A DNA stretch of 34,266 bases from Cellulomonas sp. URHD0024. GTDB taxonomy: Bacteria; Actinomycetota; Actinomycetes; Actinomycetales; Cellulomonadaceae. Shown here one piece after another: positions 14,836 through 22,301 of the stretch (positions are counted from its first letter, which is position 1; every line of letters begins with the position of its first letter). The position numbers were made by a program, and so were the translations under genes. A model generated the notes under the pieces. That model made no database searches. It was given only the letters and a program-made list of their open reading frames with translations, and was not told the origin of the DNA. Location: contig NZ_AUEW01000017.1 in NCBI RefSeq assembly GCF_000426185.1, positions 1-34,266 on the forward strand, in the 5' to 3' direction.

Positions 14836-15005
14836 AGGGCGTCCTCCAGGGGCGAGCGCAGTGCTGTGCCCGCATGGGCGAGAGTATGCGGATCGGCGGA
14901 CAAATCACGAGAATGCAGGTCACGGCCCTGTTCCGGCGCGTCGGGAACTCCTGCCCGGGGTCGGTGGTTGCACAGGACGCCGACAGATTCAGGAGGGTGT
15001 GTCCG
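14836..15005. promoter_or_regulatory. Divergent promoter region, GGDEF-EAL / msrB
   Basis: On the minus strand CATACT (14888-14883) is a possible -10 for the GGDEF-EAL gene, with no clear -35. The msrB side shows AGGAGGG as ribosome-binding site but no clear hexamers. Confidence 0.35.
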
Positions 15006-15407
15006 ATGACGTACGAGGTCAACAAGACCGAGGAGCAGTGGGCTCTGGAGCTCGAGCCCCAGGAGTTCGCGGTCCTGCGCAAGGCGGGGACCGAGCGGGC
15101 GTGGACCGGGCCGCTGCTGGACGAGAAGCGCGAGGGTGTCTACCGGTGCCGGGCGTGCAGCAACGAGCTGTTCCGGTCCGACACCAAGTTCGACTCCCAC
15201 TGTGGCTGGCCCAGCTTCTTCTCGCCCCTCGCGGGCGACCGGGTCGAGCTCATCAGCGATCGCTCGCTGGGCATGGTGCGCACCGAGGTCCGGTGCGCGC
15301 GGTGCGGGTCGCACCTGGGGCACGTTTTCGACGATGCCCCGCAGACGCCGACGGGTGACCGGTTCTGCATGAACTCGGTGAGTCTGACGTTCGAGCCGAG
15401 CGAGTAG
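15006..15407 (+). CDS. msrB: Peptide-methionine (R)-S-oxide reductase
   Basis: A 133-residue MsrB. ATG at 15006 follows AGGAGGG; a longer open frame to 14874 crosses the divergent promoter region and is rejected. Signature elements are YRCRACSNELF and RCARCGSHLGHVF, whose two CxxC pairs bind structural zinc, CGWPSFFSP, and RFCMNSVSL with the catalytic cysteine near residue 122. The enzyme reduces methionine-R-sulfoxide in proteins using thioredoxin or a mycothiol-linked system. It is a single gene; the following NERD gene has its own likely promoter. Identity is secure. Confidence 0.96.
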   Translation: MTYEVNKTEEQWALELEPQEFAVLRKAGTERAWTGPLLDEKREGVYRCRACSNELFRSDTKFDSHCGWPSFFSPLAGDRVELISDRSLGMVRTEVRCARCGSHLGHVFDDAPQTPTGDRFCMNSVSLTFEPSE

Positions 15408-15503
15408 CCCGACCGTGTGGAGGTCCGGGCGCGTGCGCACGGGTGTGGTCGCGGCGCGTCGCAGCGACACCCCGTCGCGCGTGCGTCCGGATGGTCGACA
15501 CGA

Positions 15504-15532
15504 CTGAAGTTCGACGCCCGCCGTGCCGATAA
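15504..15532 (+). promoter_or_regulatory. Leaderless promoter of the NERD gene, with FliA-like GCCGATAA
   Basis: GCCGATAA (15525-15532) is a perfect FliA -10 box, with CTGA (15504-15507, one change from CTCA) 17 bases upstream. The overlapping GATAAT (15528-15533) could equally serve as an ordinary -10. In both readings transcription begins at about 15540, the first base of the GTG start, so the mRNA would be leaderless. Confidence 0.45.
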
Positions 15533-15539
15533 TGGCCGT

Positions 15540-16322
15540 GTGGAAGATGTCCTGACCGTGCGGCGATGGCGGCGCTATGGCGCCGACCGTCTCTTCGTCA
15601 CGCAGGAGACCGGGCGGAGGGTCGGCTCGGTCGACCTGCAGTCCGGCGAGGTCGTGGCCGACGACCCGTTCCTCGAGAACGGTGTGCGTCGTGCGGTGCA
15701 GGCCTACCTGCGCGCCGACGTCACGGAGCTGGCGCTGCCGGTGGCCACTCCCGGCATCGGTGCCCTGGACGCGGCGGACGACGCCGCGTTGCAGGCCTGG
15801 TTGGGTGGCGACGACTGGGACACCATCGACCTGGCGGGTATCCGCGCCGAGCGCGGCAGCTCCGTGCGGACGCGGCTCGAGCGTCTCGTCGACGAGGGAT
15901 GGCAGGTCATCCACGACGTGCCGCTGGGCCGGCAGGGGACGCTCGTCGAGCACCTGCTGTTCGGTCCGGGCGGGGCCTTCACCGTGGCGGAGCGCCGCCA
16001 CCCCGGCCAGAAGGTCGTCGTCGAGGGGCGCAGCATCGAGGTGGACGGTCGCTCGATGGCCTATCTGCGTGACGCCAAGCTGGAGGCCGGCCGGGTCCGT
16101 GGGCTGCTGCTCGCCGCAGGTTGCGCCGACATCTTCGTCCGCGGCGTGGTGGTCGTGCACGGCGAGCTGGAGGTCCGTTCCAGCCCCGTCGAGTGCGAGA
16201 CGGTCGTGATGTCGCGGCAGGACGTGCAGGGGGCCTTCCGACGGATGCCCGAGCGGCTCGACATGCACCGGGTCGCGGCGATCGCCCACGTCGCCCGGCA
16301 GCGCGCCACCTGGTCGCGCTGA
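15540..16322 (+). CDS. NERD-domain protein with altered active-site residues
   Basis: A 260-residue protein read from GTG 15540, chosen because a promoter places the transcription start there. Residues 1-130 are an unrecognised N-terminal part. Residues 133-240 follow the NERD (nuclease-related) pattern: TLVEHLLFGPGGAFTV, then VEGRSIEVDGRSMAYLRDAK and VRGVVVVHGEL. In most NERD proteins the first motif reads DH..vGPnGvf.iE.K; here the Asp is Glu137 and the Glu-x-Lys is replaced by AERR, so nuclease activity is doubtful. There is no membrane segment. It lies between msrB and the MarR gene, all on the same strand but with separate promoter space. Fold moderately sure, function unknown. Confidence 0.7.
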   Translation: MEDVLTVRRWRRYGADRLFVTQETGRRVGSVDLQSGEVVADDPFLENGVRRAVQAYLRADVTELALPVATPGIGALDAADDAALQAWLGGDDWDTIDLAGIRAERGSSVRTRLERLVDEGWQVIHDVPLGRQGTLVEHLLFGPGGAFTVAERRHPGQKVVVEGRSIEVDGRSMAYLRDAKLEAGRVRGLLLAAGCADIFVRGVVVVHGELEVRSSPVECETVVMSRQDVQGAFRRMPERLDMHRVAAIAHVARQRATWSR

Positions 16323-16370
16323 GCTCAGCCCGGCTCTTTCGCTCTGCCGTCGGTCTCGCTGCTTGGACTA

Positions 16371-16382
16371 GGTGCTAGCACC
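16371..16382. promoter_or_regulatory. Perfect 12-bp palindrome, putative MarR operator
   Basis: GGTGCTAGCACC lies 86 bases upstream of the MarR-family start. MarR proteins usually bind short palindromes near their own promoter, so autoregulation is plausible. Nothing ties it to the regulator beyond position. Confidence 0.4.
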
Positions 16383-16468
16383 CAGCGGAGCCGCTGAACT
16401 GGCAGGACGTCGGTCTTGCACCCGTGGCGGCTGGTCCTTTTGTGTGCCCGGTCCGCGAGGATGGGGCC

Positions 16469-16921
16469 GTGGTCGACGAACAGTTCCGGCAGCTCGAGCG
16501 CGAGATGGGCCTCCTGCTGCGACGCGCCCAGGCGTCGTCGGCCGCGATCTCGCGGCTGGTGCACCCGGACCTCGAACCGGCGGCCTACTCGCTGCTCGCG
16601 ATGATCGCCACGACGCCGGGAGTCCGGGCCAGCGATCTCGCCGCCAACATCGGCGTGGGCCGCGGCACCATGTCGCGCCAGCTCGCTCGGCTCGGCGACC
16701 TCGGACTGGTGTCCCGCCGTCCGGACCCGGACGACTACCGCGGTCAGCTGCTCGACCTGACGGACGTGGGCCGGGAGCGTTTCGAGACCGCGCAGGTGGC
16801 TCGTCGCGCCTTCTTCCGCAAGGCGCTCGCGGAGTGGACCGACGACGACATCGGTTCGTTCGCCGCCCAGATCGCCCGCCTGAACGCGGACCTCGCCGCC
16901 GCCCGCGAGCCGAAGGGCTGA
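16469..16921 (+). CDS. MarR-family transcriptional regulator
   Basis: A 150-residue winged-helix regulator. GTG at 16469 is preceded by GAGG; an ATG 45 bases upstream in the same frame is possible. Residues 1-40 form the dimerisation helix, followed by YSLLAMIATTPGVRASDLAANIGVGRGTMSRQLARLGDLGLVSRRPDPDDYRGQ (split by the recognition helix GRGTMSRQLARL and the wing RRPDPDDYR), and a long C-terminal helix. These proteins respond to phenolic ligands or oxidants through the dimer interface. No cysteine suggests that it is ligand-sensing, not redox-sensing. The 12-bp palindrome upstream is a candidate operator. The gene ends at a strong hairpin shared with the convergent transporter. Confidence 0.9.
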   Translation: MVDEQFRQLEREMGLLLRRAQASSAAISRLVHPDLEPAAYSLLAMIATTPGVRASDLAANIGVGRGTMSRQLARLGDLGLVSRRPDPDDYRGQLLDLTDVGRERFETAQVARRAFFRKALAEWTDDDIGSFAAQIARLNADLAAAREPKG

Positions 16922-16929
16922 AGCGTCCC

Positions 16930-16970
16930 GAACGGCGCGGTGGGGGAGACACCGGCCCACCGCGCCGTTC
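16930..16970. terminator. Bidirectional terminator hairpin
   Basis: A perfect 15-bp stem: GAACGGCGCGGTGGG (16930-16944) and its complement (16956-16970) with an 11-base loop. It begins nine bases after the marR stop and lies 30 bases beyond the stop of the convergent transporter gene. It is the strongest hairpin in the window apart from the palindrome at 32097. Confidence 0.85.
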
Positions 16971-16999
16971 TGGACCGCCGCACGGCGGACTGCACCCCG

Positions 17000-18478
17000 T
17001 CAGGTGGATGCGGCCGTGCCTCGTCGGGAGCGGTCGACCGTGACCCCTTCCATGTCCTCCAGCTCCACGCCCTTGGTCTCGGGCACCTTCCAGAGCGTGA
17101 AGAGGAACGACAGTGCAGCGAATATCGCATACATCAGGTAGGGGATCGAGGCTCCGAAGTGGTCGAGAAGGGGTGGGAACGTCACCGTGATCGCGAAGTT
17201 GGCGATCCACTGAGCGGCGGCGGCCACGCCGAGGGCTGCTGCACGGATGCGGTTGGGGAACATCTCGCCCAGGAGGACCCAGACGAGCGGTCCCCACGTC
17301 GCGCCGAAGAAGACGACGAACAGGTTGGCGGCGACGAGGGCGATGACGCCCCACGGCTCGGCGAGCGTGACGTCCTTGCCGGTCCCGGTGGACTGCGTGA
17401 ACGCCAGGGACATCACCCCGAGCGTCAGGGCCATGCCGATGGATCCCGTGAGCAGCAGCGGACGACGGCCGACCTTGTCGATGAGCGCGATGGCGATGAA
17501 CGTCACGAGCACGTTGGTGATGGAGGTGAACGTCGAGACCTGGAACGACTGGCTCTCCTCGAAACCGACGGCCTGCCACAGCGTGGTCGAGTAGTAGAAG
17601 ATCACGTTGATGCCGACGAACTGCTGGAACACCGACAGCAGGATGCCGACCCAGACCACGGGCAGCAGTCCGAACCGCGGTCCGCGCAGGCTCGCCTGAG
17701 CCTCGAGCTTCTTGTCCGTGGCGATCGTGTGCTCGATCTGGACCACGTGGTCCTCGACGTCGACGCCCTCTCCGAGGGTGCTCGCCAGGACGTCCTTGGC
17801 CTCCTCCCGGCGGCCCGTCGCGATGAGGTAGCGCGGCGACTCGGGGATCCGTAGCGCGAGGAAGCCGTAGACGGCTGCGGGGATGGCCGCGACCATGAAC
17901 ATCCAGCGCCACGCCGGGAGGCCCAGCCAGAGGGTCTCGGACGCACCGCCGGCGGCACCCTGCAGCAGCTGGTCGGAGAGCAGCGCCGCGAAGATGCCGA
18001 GCGTGATCGCGAGCTGCTGGAGCGAGCCGAGGCGACCGCGCATCGCCGCGGGTGCGATCTCCGCGATGTAGGCCGGTGCGATGACGGACGCGATGCCGAT
18101 GCCGATGCCGGCGAGCACGCGCCAGAGGATCAGGTCCCAGACGCCGACCGCGAGGCCGGACAGGATCGAGGAGACGAAGAACAGGATCGCGCCGACCAGC
18201 ATGACGCGCGTCCGGCCGAACTTGTCGGCGAGCTTGCCGCCCAGCCAGGCGCCGAACGCACAGCCCAGGAGGGCGACCGCGACGACGAATCCGGTGAGCG
18301 ACGAGCCGATGTCGAAGTCCTCCTGAATGGCGTCGACAGCCCCGTTGATCACCGAGCTGTCGAAGCCGAACAAGAAGCCGCCGACCGCGGCTGCCACGGC
18401 GAGTCCGATCGCCTTGTTCTTGTAGGGGTTCGGTTGGGCCTCTGGTCCGCCGGTCGGTGGCGTCGACGCGTGCGTCAT
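17000..18478 (-). CDS. Sugar porter family MFS transporter
   Basis: A 492-residue, 12-segment transporter. ATG at 18478 follows AAGGAGGTCAGGAACG; the open frame continues upstream but without any site. Sugar-porter signatures are all present: GFLFGFDSSVINGA in segment 1, KFGRTRVML after segment 2, RVLAGIGIGIASVIAP, PESPRYLIATGR before the central loop, QQFVGINVIFYYS in segment 7, DKVGRRPLLL, and PETKGVELEDME after segment 12. Relatives (XylE, GalP, Glut) bring in hexoses or pentoses with protons or by facilitated diffusion. The substrate is not determinable. It is a single gene, divergent from the unknown gene at 18650. Confidence 0.93.
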   Translation of the reverse strand: MTHASTPPTGGPEAQPNPYKNKAIGLAVAAAVGGFLFGFDSSVINGAVDAIQEDFDIGSSLTGFVVAVALLGCAFGAWLGGKLADKFGRTRVMLVGAILFFVSSILSGLAVGVWDLILWRVLAGIGIGIASVIAPAYIAEIAPAAMRGRLGSLQQLAITLGIFAALLSDQLLQGAAGGASETLWLGLPAWRWMFMVAAIPAAVYGFLALRIPESPRYLIATGRREEAKDVLASTLGEGVDVEDHVVQIEHTIATDKKLEAQASLRGPRFGLLPVVWVGILLSVFQQFVGINVIFYYSTTLWQAVGFEESQSFQVSTFTSITNVLVTFIAIALIDKVGRRPLLLTGSIGMALTLGVMSLAFTQSTGTGKDVTLAEPWGVIALVAANLFVVFFGATWGPLVWVLLGEMFPNRIRAAALGVAAAAQWIANFAITVTFPPLLDHFGASIPYLMYAIFAALSFLFTLWKVPETKGVELEDMEGVTVDRSRRGTAAST

Positions 18479-18649
18479 CGTTCCTGACCTCCTTGTCGCC
18501 GGGGAGCGCCCCCAGCCCTGGAACCCACCTTGGACCTGCTGTGGGCCGCCCGCACGTCGTCGCACGATGCCGGCCGAGAGAACGGTCCGCGCGCCCGCCG
18601 ACCGAGCGACGTGCTGGCTGTGCGGTCGATCGCGGTGCAAGATCGTGCG
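18479..18649. promoter_or_regulatory. Divergent intergenic region, transporter / unknown gene
   Basis: Contains the strong ribosome-binding site of the transporter; no convincing -10/-35 pair or operator palindrome is visible on either strand. Confidence 0.3.
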
Positions 18650-19291
18650 ATGGACGCGACATCCGGTGCACGGCGCCCTCGTCGGCCCGCGATGATGGAC
18701 CCCGCGGCTGCCGACGAGCTGCCTGGCGGGTACGACCCCGCGGTGCGCAACGACGCTGCCCACACGACGGCAGGGGCGCTCGTGCACCACGGGCGCGCGA
18801 ACGCCGATCCCGAGGTCGTCGCGCGGCTGGTCTCGCTGGTGGAGACCGAGGGGCTCGACGTCGTTGCCGGGCTCTGGTCCGACAGCCCCGCCGACACGCT
18901 GCCCGGAGCGCTGTGGCGGCTGTACGTCCTGCGCGAGTGGGTGCGACGCGACCCGGAGACGATCGCGGACCGCTACCGGCTGGGCGTCGCGGCGGCGCCG
19001 GTGCACGACGCCGTGGCCGGGGTTGCCGACGCGCCCGGGCCGGCGGACGTCCGGGCGGTCGCCGACGCGGTCCTCTCAGGGGTCTATTCGGGTGATCTCG
19101 CAGTGGCGCTCGAACGCGCGGCGGCGTTCTGCCAGGTCCTCGCGACGGGTGCCGCGTTCGACGCGGACCACCTCGACGTGCTCGATCCGGCCGGTGCTGT
19201 CCGGCTGACCCGCGGTGCGGCGTCGCTGGTCCGGACCGCCGAGGAGCTCGGTCGGGCGGCGGTGCTGTGGCGCGCGGACCGGCTCGAGTAG
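18650..19291 (+). CDS. Conserved-looking protein of unknown function
   Basis: A 213-residue, Ala/Asp-rich soluble protein I cannot assign to a named family with confidence. Translation probably begins at ATG 18650, but there is no ribosome-binding site; ATG 18692 or 18695 are alternatives, and leaderless start is possible. The N-terminal motif LPGGYDPAVRNDAAHTTAGAL is followed by almost entirely helical sequence including LWRLYVLREWVRRDPE and a C-terminal LVRTAEELGRAAVLWRADRLE. There is no signal peptide or membrane segment. It is divergent from the sugar transporter and followed by a 364-base gap with a possible RNA. I recall similar actinobacterial proteins carrying doubtful RNA-polymerase-beta labels; nothing in this sequence supports that name. 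Confidence 0.65.
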   Translation: MDATSGARRPRRPAMMDPAAADELPGGYDPAVRNDAAHTTAGALVHHGRANADPEVVARLVSLVETEGLDVVAGLWSDSPADTLPGALWRLYVLREWVRRDPETIADRYRLGVAAAPVHDAVAGVADAPGPADVRAVADAVLSGVYSGDLAVALERAAAFCQVLATGAAFDADHLDVLDPAGAVRLTRGAASLVRTAEELGRAAVLWRADRLE

Positions 19292-19402
19292 CAGCGTTCC
19301 TGCACGTGACAGACCTGTTTCGCGCCGGGTACCGGTCGATGATTCCGCTGCGCGCGAAGCCTGGAGACTTCGGTCAACGGGAGGTCCGGGACTAGAATGG
19401 TG

Positions 19403-19507
19403 CTCGACGTCGGGTCGCGGTAGCCCCGGGCTCCATCTCAAGCCGCTTCGAGCGGCCCCGCGCCGAGAGGCGCTCCGCGGCCCGGCGTCATCATCAGCCT
19501 CGTCGAG
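19403..19507 (+). ncRNA. Candidate structured RNA
   Basis: Bases 19403-19409 (CTCGACG) pair perfectly with 19501-19507 (CGTCGAG), closing a region holding three hairpins: AGCC/GGCT (19422-19432), GCCGCT/AGCGGC with a TCG loop (19442-19456), and GCGCC/GGCGC with a GAGA (GNRA-type) loop (19460-19473). A TAGAAT -10 element at 19393-19398 would start transcription at about 19405, two bases inside the closing helix. It matches no riboswitch or RNA family I know. High GC makes chance hairpins common. Confidence 0.3.
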
Positions 19508-19613
19508 TCGTGCGGCCACGTCGCCCGGAAGACTGACTCGCAGATGGCGTCGGCCTGTCACCATGTGTCCATGCGCTCGTCGTCGTGCGTTAGGCATTCC
19601 CCCGACCGTGACC

Positions 19614-19619
19614 TAGCCT
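19614..19619 (+). promoter_or_regulatory. -10 element of the phosphate-uptake operon
   Basis: TAGCCT fits TANNNT and would give a leader of about 30 bases before GTG 19656. No clear -35 was found. Confidence 0.35.
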
Positions 19620-19655
19620 GATCCCCGTCCTCCTCCCCCCTCGACGGAGTCTGCT

Positions 19656-20276
19656 GTGCGCCTGCGCCTCACACCGCGCGACACCACGTTCTTCGACCTC
19701 TTCGCCGCACAGGCGAAGCACCTCGTCACCGGCGCCAACCTGCTGGGCGAGATGCTCGGTGCCGAGCGAGCAGGTCGCAAGGAGATCGGCAAGCGGATCG
19801 CCGACGCGGAGCACGACGCCGACGAGGCGACGCACCTGATCATGCGACGGCTGAACTCGACGTTCGTCACCCCGTTCGACCGCGACGACATCTACATGCT
19901 CGCCTCGAGCCTCGACGACTGCATGGACTTCATGGAGGAAGCGGCCGACCTGATCGTCCTCTACAAGATCGAGGACCTGCCGCCCCGCGTCTCCGACCAG
20001 GTGCAGGTGCTGCAGCGCGCGGCGGAGCTGACGGCCGAGGCCATGCCACGGCTGCGCTCGATGGACTCGCTGTCCGAGTACTGGGTCGAGGTCAACCGCC
20101 TCGAGAACCAGGCCGACAAGATCCACCGCAAGCTGCTGGCCCAGATGTTCGACGAGATCACCGACCCGATCCTGCTGATGAAGCTCAAGGAGATCGTCGA
20201 GCGGCTCGAGGACGCGGCCGACGCGTTCGAGAAGGTGGCCAACACCGTCGAGACCATCGCGCTCAAGGAGTCCTGA
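19656..20276 (+). CDS. DUF47 (PhoU-like) Pit accessory protein
   Basis: A 206-residue all-helical protein of the DUF47 family, structurally a PhoU-like bundle. GTG at 19656 follows GGAG. Family features are FFDLFAAQAKHLVTGANLL near the N-terminus, the metal-coordinating repeat ADAEHDADEATHLI and the second NRLENQADKIHRKLL, with the Glu/Asp-rich motif ExxxD of each half, and a C-terminal long helix. DUF47 proteins are usually encoded directly before a Pit phosphate transporter and are thought to control it. The stop is five bases before the Pit start, so the pair is one operon. The assignment is secure; the regulatory mechanism is not known. Confidence 0.92.
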   Translation: MRLRLTPRDTTFFDLFAAQAKHLVTGANLLGEMLGAERAGRKEIGKRIADAEHDADEATHLIMRRLNSTFVTPFDRDDIYMLASSLDDCMDFMEEAADLIVLYKIEDLPPRVSDQVQVLQRAAELTAEAMPRLRSMDSLSEYWVEVNRLENQADKIHRKLLAQMFDEITDPILLMKLKEIVERLEDAADAFEKVANTVETIALKES

Positions 20277-20281
20277 GCGGG

Positions 20282-21292
20282 GTGGAGGTCGCGCTCGTCA
20301 TCCTCGTCGTCGCGTTCGCGCTCGGCTTCGACTACACCAACGGGTTCCACGACGCGGCCAACGCGATCGCGACCTCGGTCTCCACCCGGGCGCTGACCCC
20401 ACGCGTCGCGCTCCTGATGGCGGCGTTCTTCAACCTGCTCGGCGCGCTGCTCGGCACGAACGTCGCGACGACGATCGCCGAGGACATCATCAGCATCACC
20501 GATGTCAGCTCGCAGGAGGGGCTGATCATCGTGTTCTCCGCCCTCGTCGGCGCGATCACGTGGAACCTCATCACCTGGCGCCTCGGTCTGCCGTCGTCGT
20601 CGACGCACGCGATCATCGGCGCCCTGACCGGGGTCGGCATCGCGGCGAGCGTGACCGTGCACTGGGAGCAGATCTGGGACAAGGTCGTCCTGCCGATGGT
20701 GTTCTCCCCGGTGATCGGCTTCCTGGGCGCCTTCGCGCTGATGGTCGTGGTGCTGTGGATCGTGCGGAACAGGGCCCCCGCACGCACCCAGCGCCGGTTC
20801 CGGATCGCCCAGACGGCCTCGGCCGCCGCGATGGCGCTCGGCCACGGTCTGCAGGACGCGCAGAAGACGATGGGCATCATCGTCCTGGCGCTCGTCGCGG
20901 GCGGATTCCACACGGGCAGCTCGATCCCGTTGTGGGTCAAGCTCTCCTCGGCCCTGGCCATCTCGCTGGGCACCTACTCAGGTGGTTCGCGCATCATGCG
21001 CACCCTCGGTCGCAAGATCATCGAGCTCGACCCCGCGCGCGGCTTCGTGGCCGAGTCGGTGGCGTCGCTGGTCCTCTACGGCAGCGCGTACTGGTTCCAC
21101 GCGCCCGTCTCGACGACGCACACGATCACCTCGGCGATCATGGGCGTCGGAGCGACGAAGCGCCTCTCCGCGGTCCGCTGGGGAGTCGCCAAGAACATCG
21201 CCTACGCGTGGGTGCTGACGATCCCCGCGGCCGCCCTCGTCGCCGCGATCGTCTACTGGATCCTCAACCCGATCCTCAGCCACTTCGTCTAG
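20282..21292 (+). CDS. Inorganic phosphate transporter, PiT family
   Basis: A 336-residue membrane protein with two copies of the PiT signature: GFDYTNGFHDAANAIATSVSTRAL near the N-terminus (written in two pieces, GFDYTNGFHDAANAIA and TSVSTRAL) and the second half GHGLQDAQKTMGIIVLAL. Further hallmarks are LPSSSTHAIIGAL and VSTTHTITSAIMGVG. PiT carriers take up metal-phosphate with protons at low affinity. GTG at 20282 lies five bases after the DUF47 stop, with GGAG inside the end of that gene. The polyphosphate kinase gene follows shortly after on the opposite strand, fitting a role in phosphate storage. There are 25 bases and no terminator before the convergent mutT1 stop. Confidence 0.94.
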   Translation: MEVALVILVVAFALGFDYTNGFHDAANAIATSVSTRALTPRVALLMAAFFNLLGALLGTNVATTIAEDIISITDVSSQEGLIIVFSALVGAITWNLITWRLGLPSSSTHAIIGALTGVGIAASVTVHWEQIWDKVVLPMVFSPVIGFLGAFALMVVVLWIVRNRAPARTQRRFRIAQTASAAAMALGHGLQDAQKTMGIIVLALVAGGFHTGSSIPLWVKLSSALAISLGTYSGGSRIMRTLGRKIIELDPARGFVAESVASLVLYGSAYWFHAPVSTTHTITSAIMGVGATKRLSAVRWGVAKNIAYAWVLTIPAAALVAAIVYWILNPILSHFV

Positions 21293-21317
21293 GCCGGCGC
21301 GGCCGCTCGTGGTCGGG

Positions 21318-22301
21318 TCAGGCCTCGTGCGGTCGGTGCGTCTCGGTCGCGACCACGCGCGGACCCTTGTGCGTCTGCGCGACGTGCGCGACGAGCACCT
21401 GGGCAGGGTGCAGGAACGGGTCCTCGTTCGGCAGCTTGTCGGCGATCTGCCGGCCGGCGTGCTGTGCCAGGACGTCCACGACGGTCGGCAGCACCGGTCG
21501 GTGGGTGCACAGGACCACGTCGACGTGCGACTCGAGGAGGGCCCGGACCTCGGCGGCGACCCGTGCCGGCGACGAGCTGTGCTGCGTCTCGGTGAGGATC
21601 GTGGACACCTCCGGCACCACCTGCGCGGCCTCCGCATAGGGTGCGACGCTGCCGAGGCAGCGCGCCCACGCGCTCGTCACCACCCGACCGACGCCGAACG
21701 TCGACAGGATCGGGACGAGCGCCTTGGCCTGCCGGAGGCCGTCGCTGGTGAGCGGACGGTCCAGCTCGGTGCCCTTCCAGTCCGCCCGCCGACGGGCCGT
21801 GCCGTGCCGGGCGACGACGAGCGCACGGGTGTCGAGCCGCTCCCGGGCGTAGGCGTCGACGAGCTCGTCGAGCGGCAGCTGGTCGTCGGGCCGGGTCAGG
21901 CGCTTGAAGGCGACGTCCGCGTCGAACCAGCGCATCTGGTCGATCTCCTTGGGGGAGACGGGCGGAGCCGGCGGGCGTGCGCGCAGGGAGGCCGCGTCGG
22001 GCCGACCGGCCACCTGGGCCGCCCAGTAGTGCACGCGCTTGCGGCGTCCGTCGGACAGGCCGTACTCCAGGCCGGGCAGCGGGATGCCGAGGACCACGTC
22101 GTGGCCGGTCTCCTCGGCGACCTCACGGGTCGCCGCGCCCAGGATCGTCTCGCCCGGGTCGACCTTGCCCTTCGGCCAGGACCAGTCGCCGTACCGCGGC
22201 CGGTGCACCAGGGCGACCTGGAGCTTCTCCTGGCGAACCCGCCACACGATCGCACCGGCTGCCTCGACGATCGTCGGCGCCTGAGCCTGCGCCGCACTCA
22301 C
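21318..22301 (-). CDS. mutT1: NUDIX hydrolase with C-terminal histidine phosphatase domain (MutT1-like)
   Basis: A 327-residue two-domain protein. GTG at 22301 overlaps the TGA of ppk (GTGA). Residues 10-150 are a NUDIX domain with the full box [23 protein letters not shown] (residues 45-67, key residues G45, E51, R59, E60, E63, E64). Residues 155-320 are a SixA-like histidine phosphatase with ARHGTARR (H166) and CTHRP. This is the layout of mycobacterial MutT1, where the NUDIX domain turns 8-oxo-dGTP to the diphosphate or cleaves diadenosine polyphosphates and the phosphatase domain removes the next phosphate. Its position next to ppk is the same as in Mycobacterium. The longer open frame upstream is inside ppk and is not coding. 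Confidence 0.9.
   Translation of the reverse strand: MSAAQAQAPTIVEAAGAIVWRVRQEKLQVALVHRPRYGDWSWPKGKVDPGETILGAATREVAEETGHDVVLGIPLPGLEYGLSDGRRKRVHYWAAQVAGRPDAASLRARPPAPPVSPKEIDQMRWFDADVAFKRLTRPDDQLPLDELVDAYARERLDTRALVVARHGTARRRADWKGTELDRPLTSDGLRQAKALVPILSTFGVGRVVTSAWARCLGSVAPYAEAAQVVPEVSTILTETQHSSSPARVAAEVRALLESHVDVVLCTHRPVLPTVVDVLAQHAGRQIADKLPNEDPFLHPAQVLVAHVAQTHKGPRVVATETHRPHEA

Larger units (their letters stand above)
19292..19655. other. 364-base gap with RNA candidate and promoter elements
   Basis: No protein gene is supported. The left part (19292-19390) shows only small hairpins. A good -10 (TAGAAT, 19393-19398) is followed by a foldable stretch ending at 19507. The right part has TAGCCT (19614-19619), a likely -10 for the DUF47-pit operon, and GGAG before the GTG at 19656. 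Confidence 0.5.

Noticed and set aside
14889..14915. Third FliA-like promoter, before the GGDEF-EAL gene
   Set aside because: The minus strand has GCCGATCC but no AA ending and only TGCA at the -35 position; too weak.
19403..19507. Known RNA families (SRP RNA, 6C RNA, ydaO, cobalamin or glycine riboswitch)
   Set aside because: None of the conserved cores of these families is present, so the region is kept only as an unnamed candidate.
19556..19573. PHO box before the DUF47-pit operon
   Set aside because: TGTCACCATG followed by TGTCCATG looks like a direct repeat but does not fit the 11-base GTTCACC pattern of actinobacterial PhoP sites.
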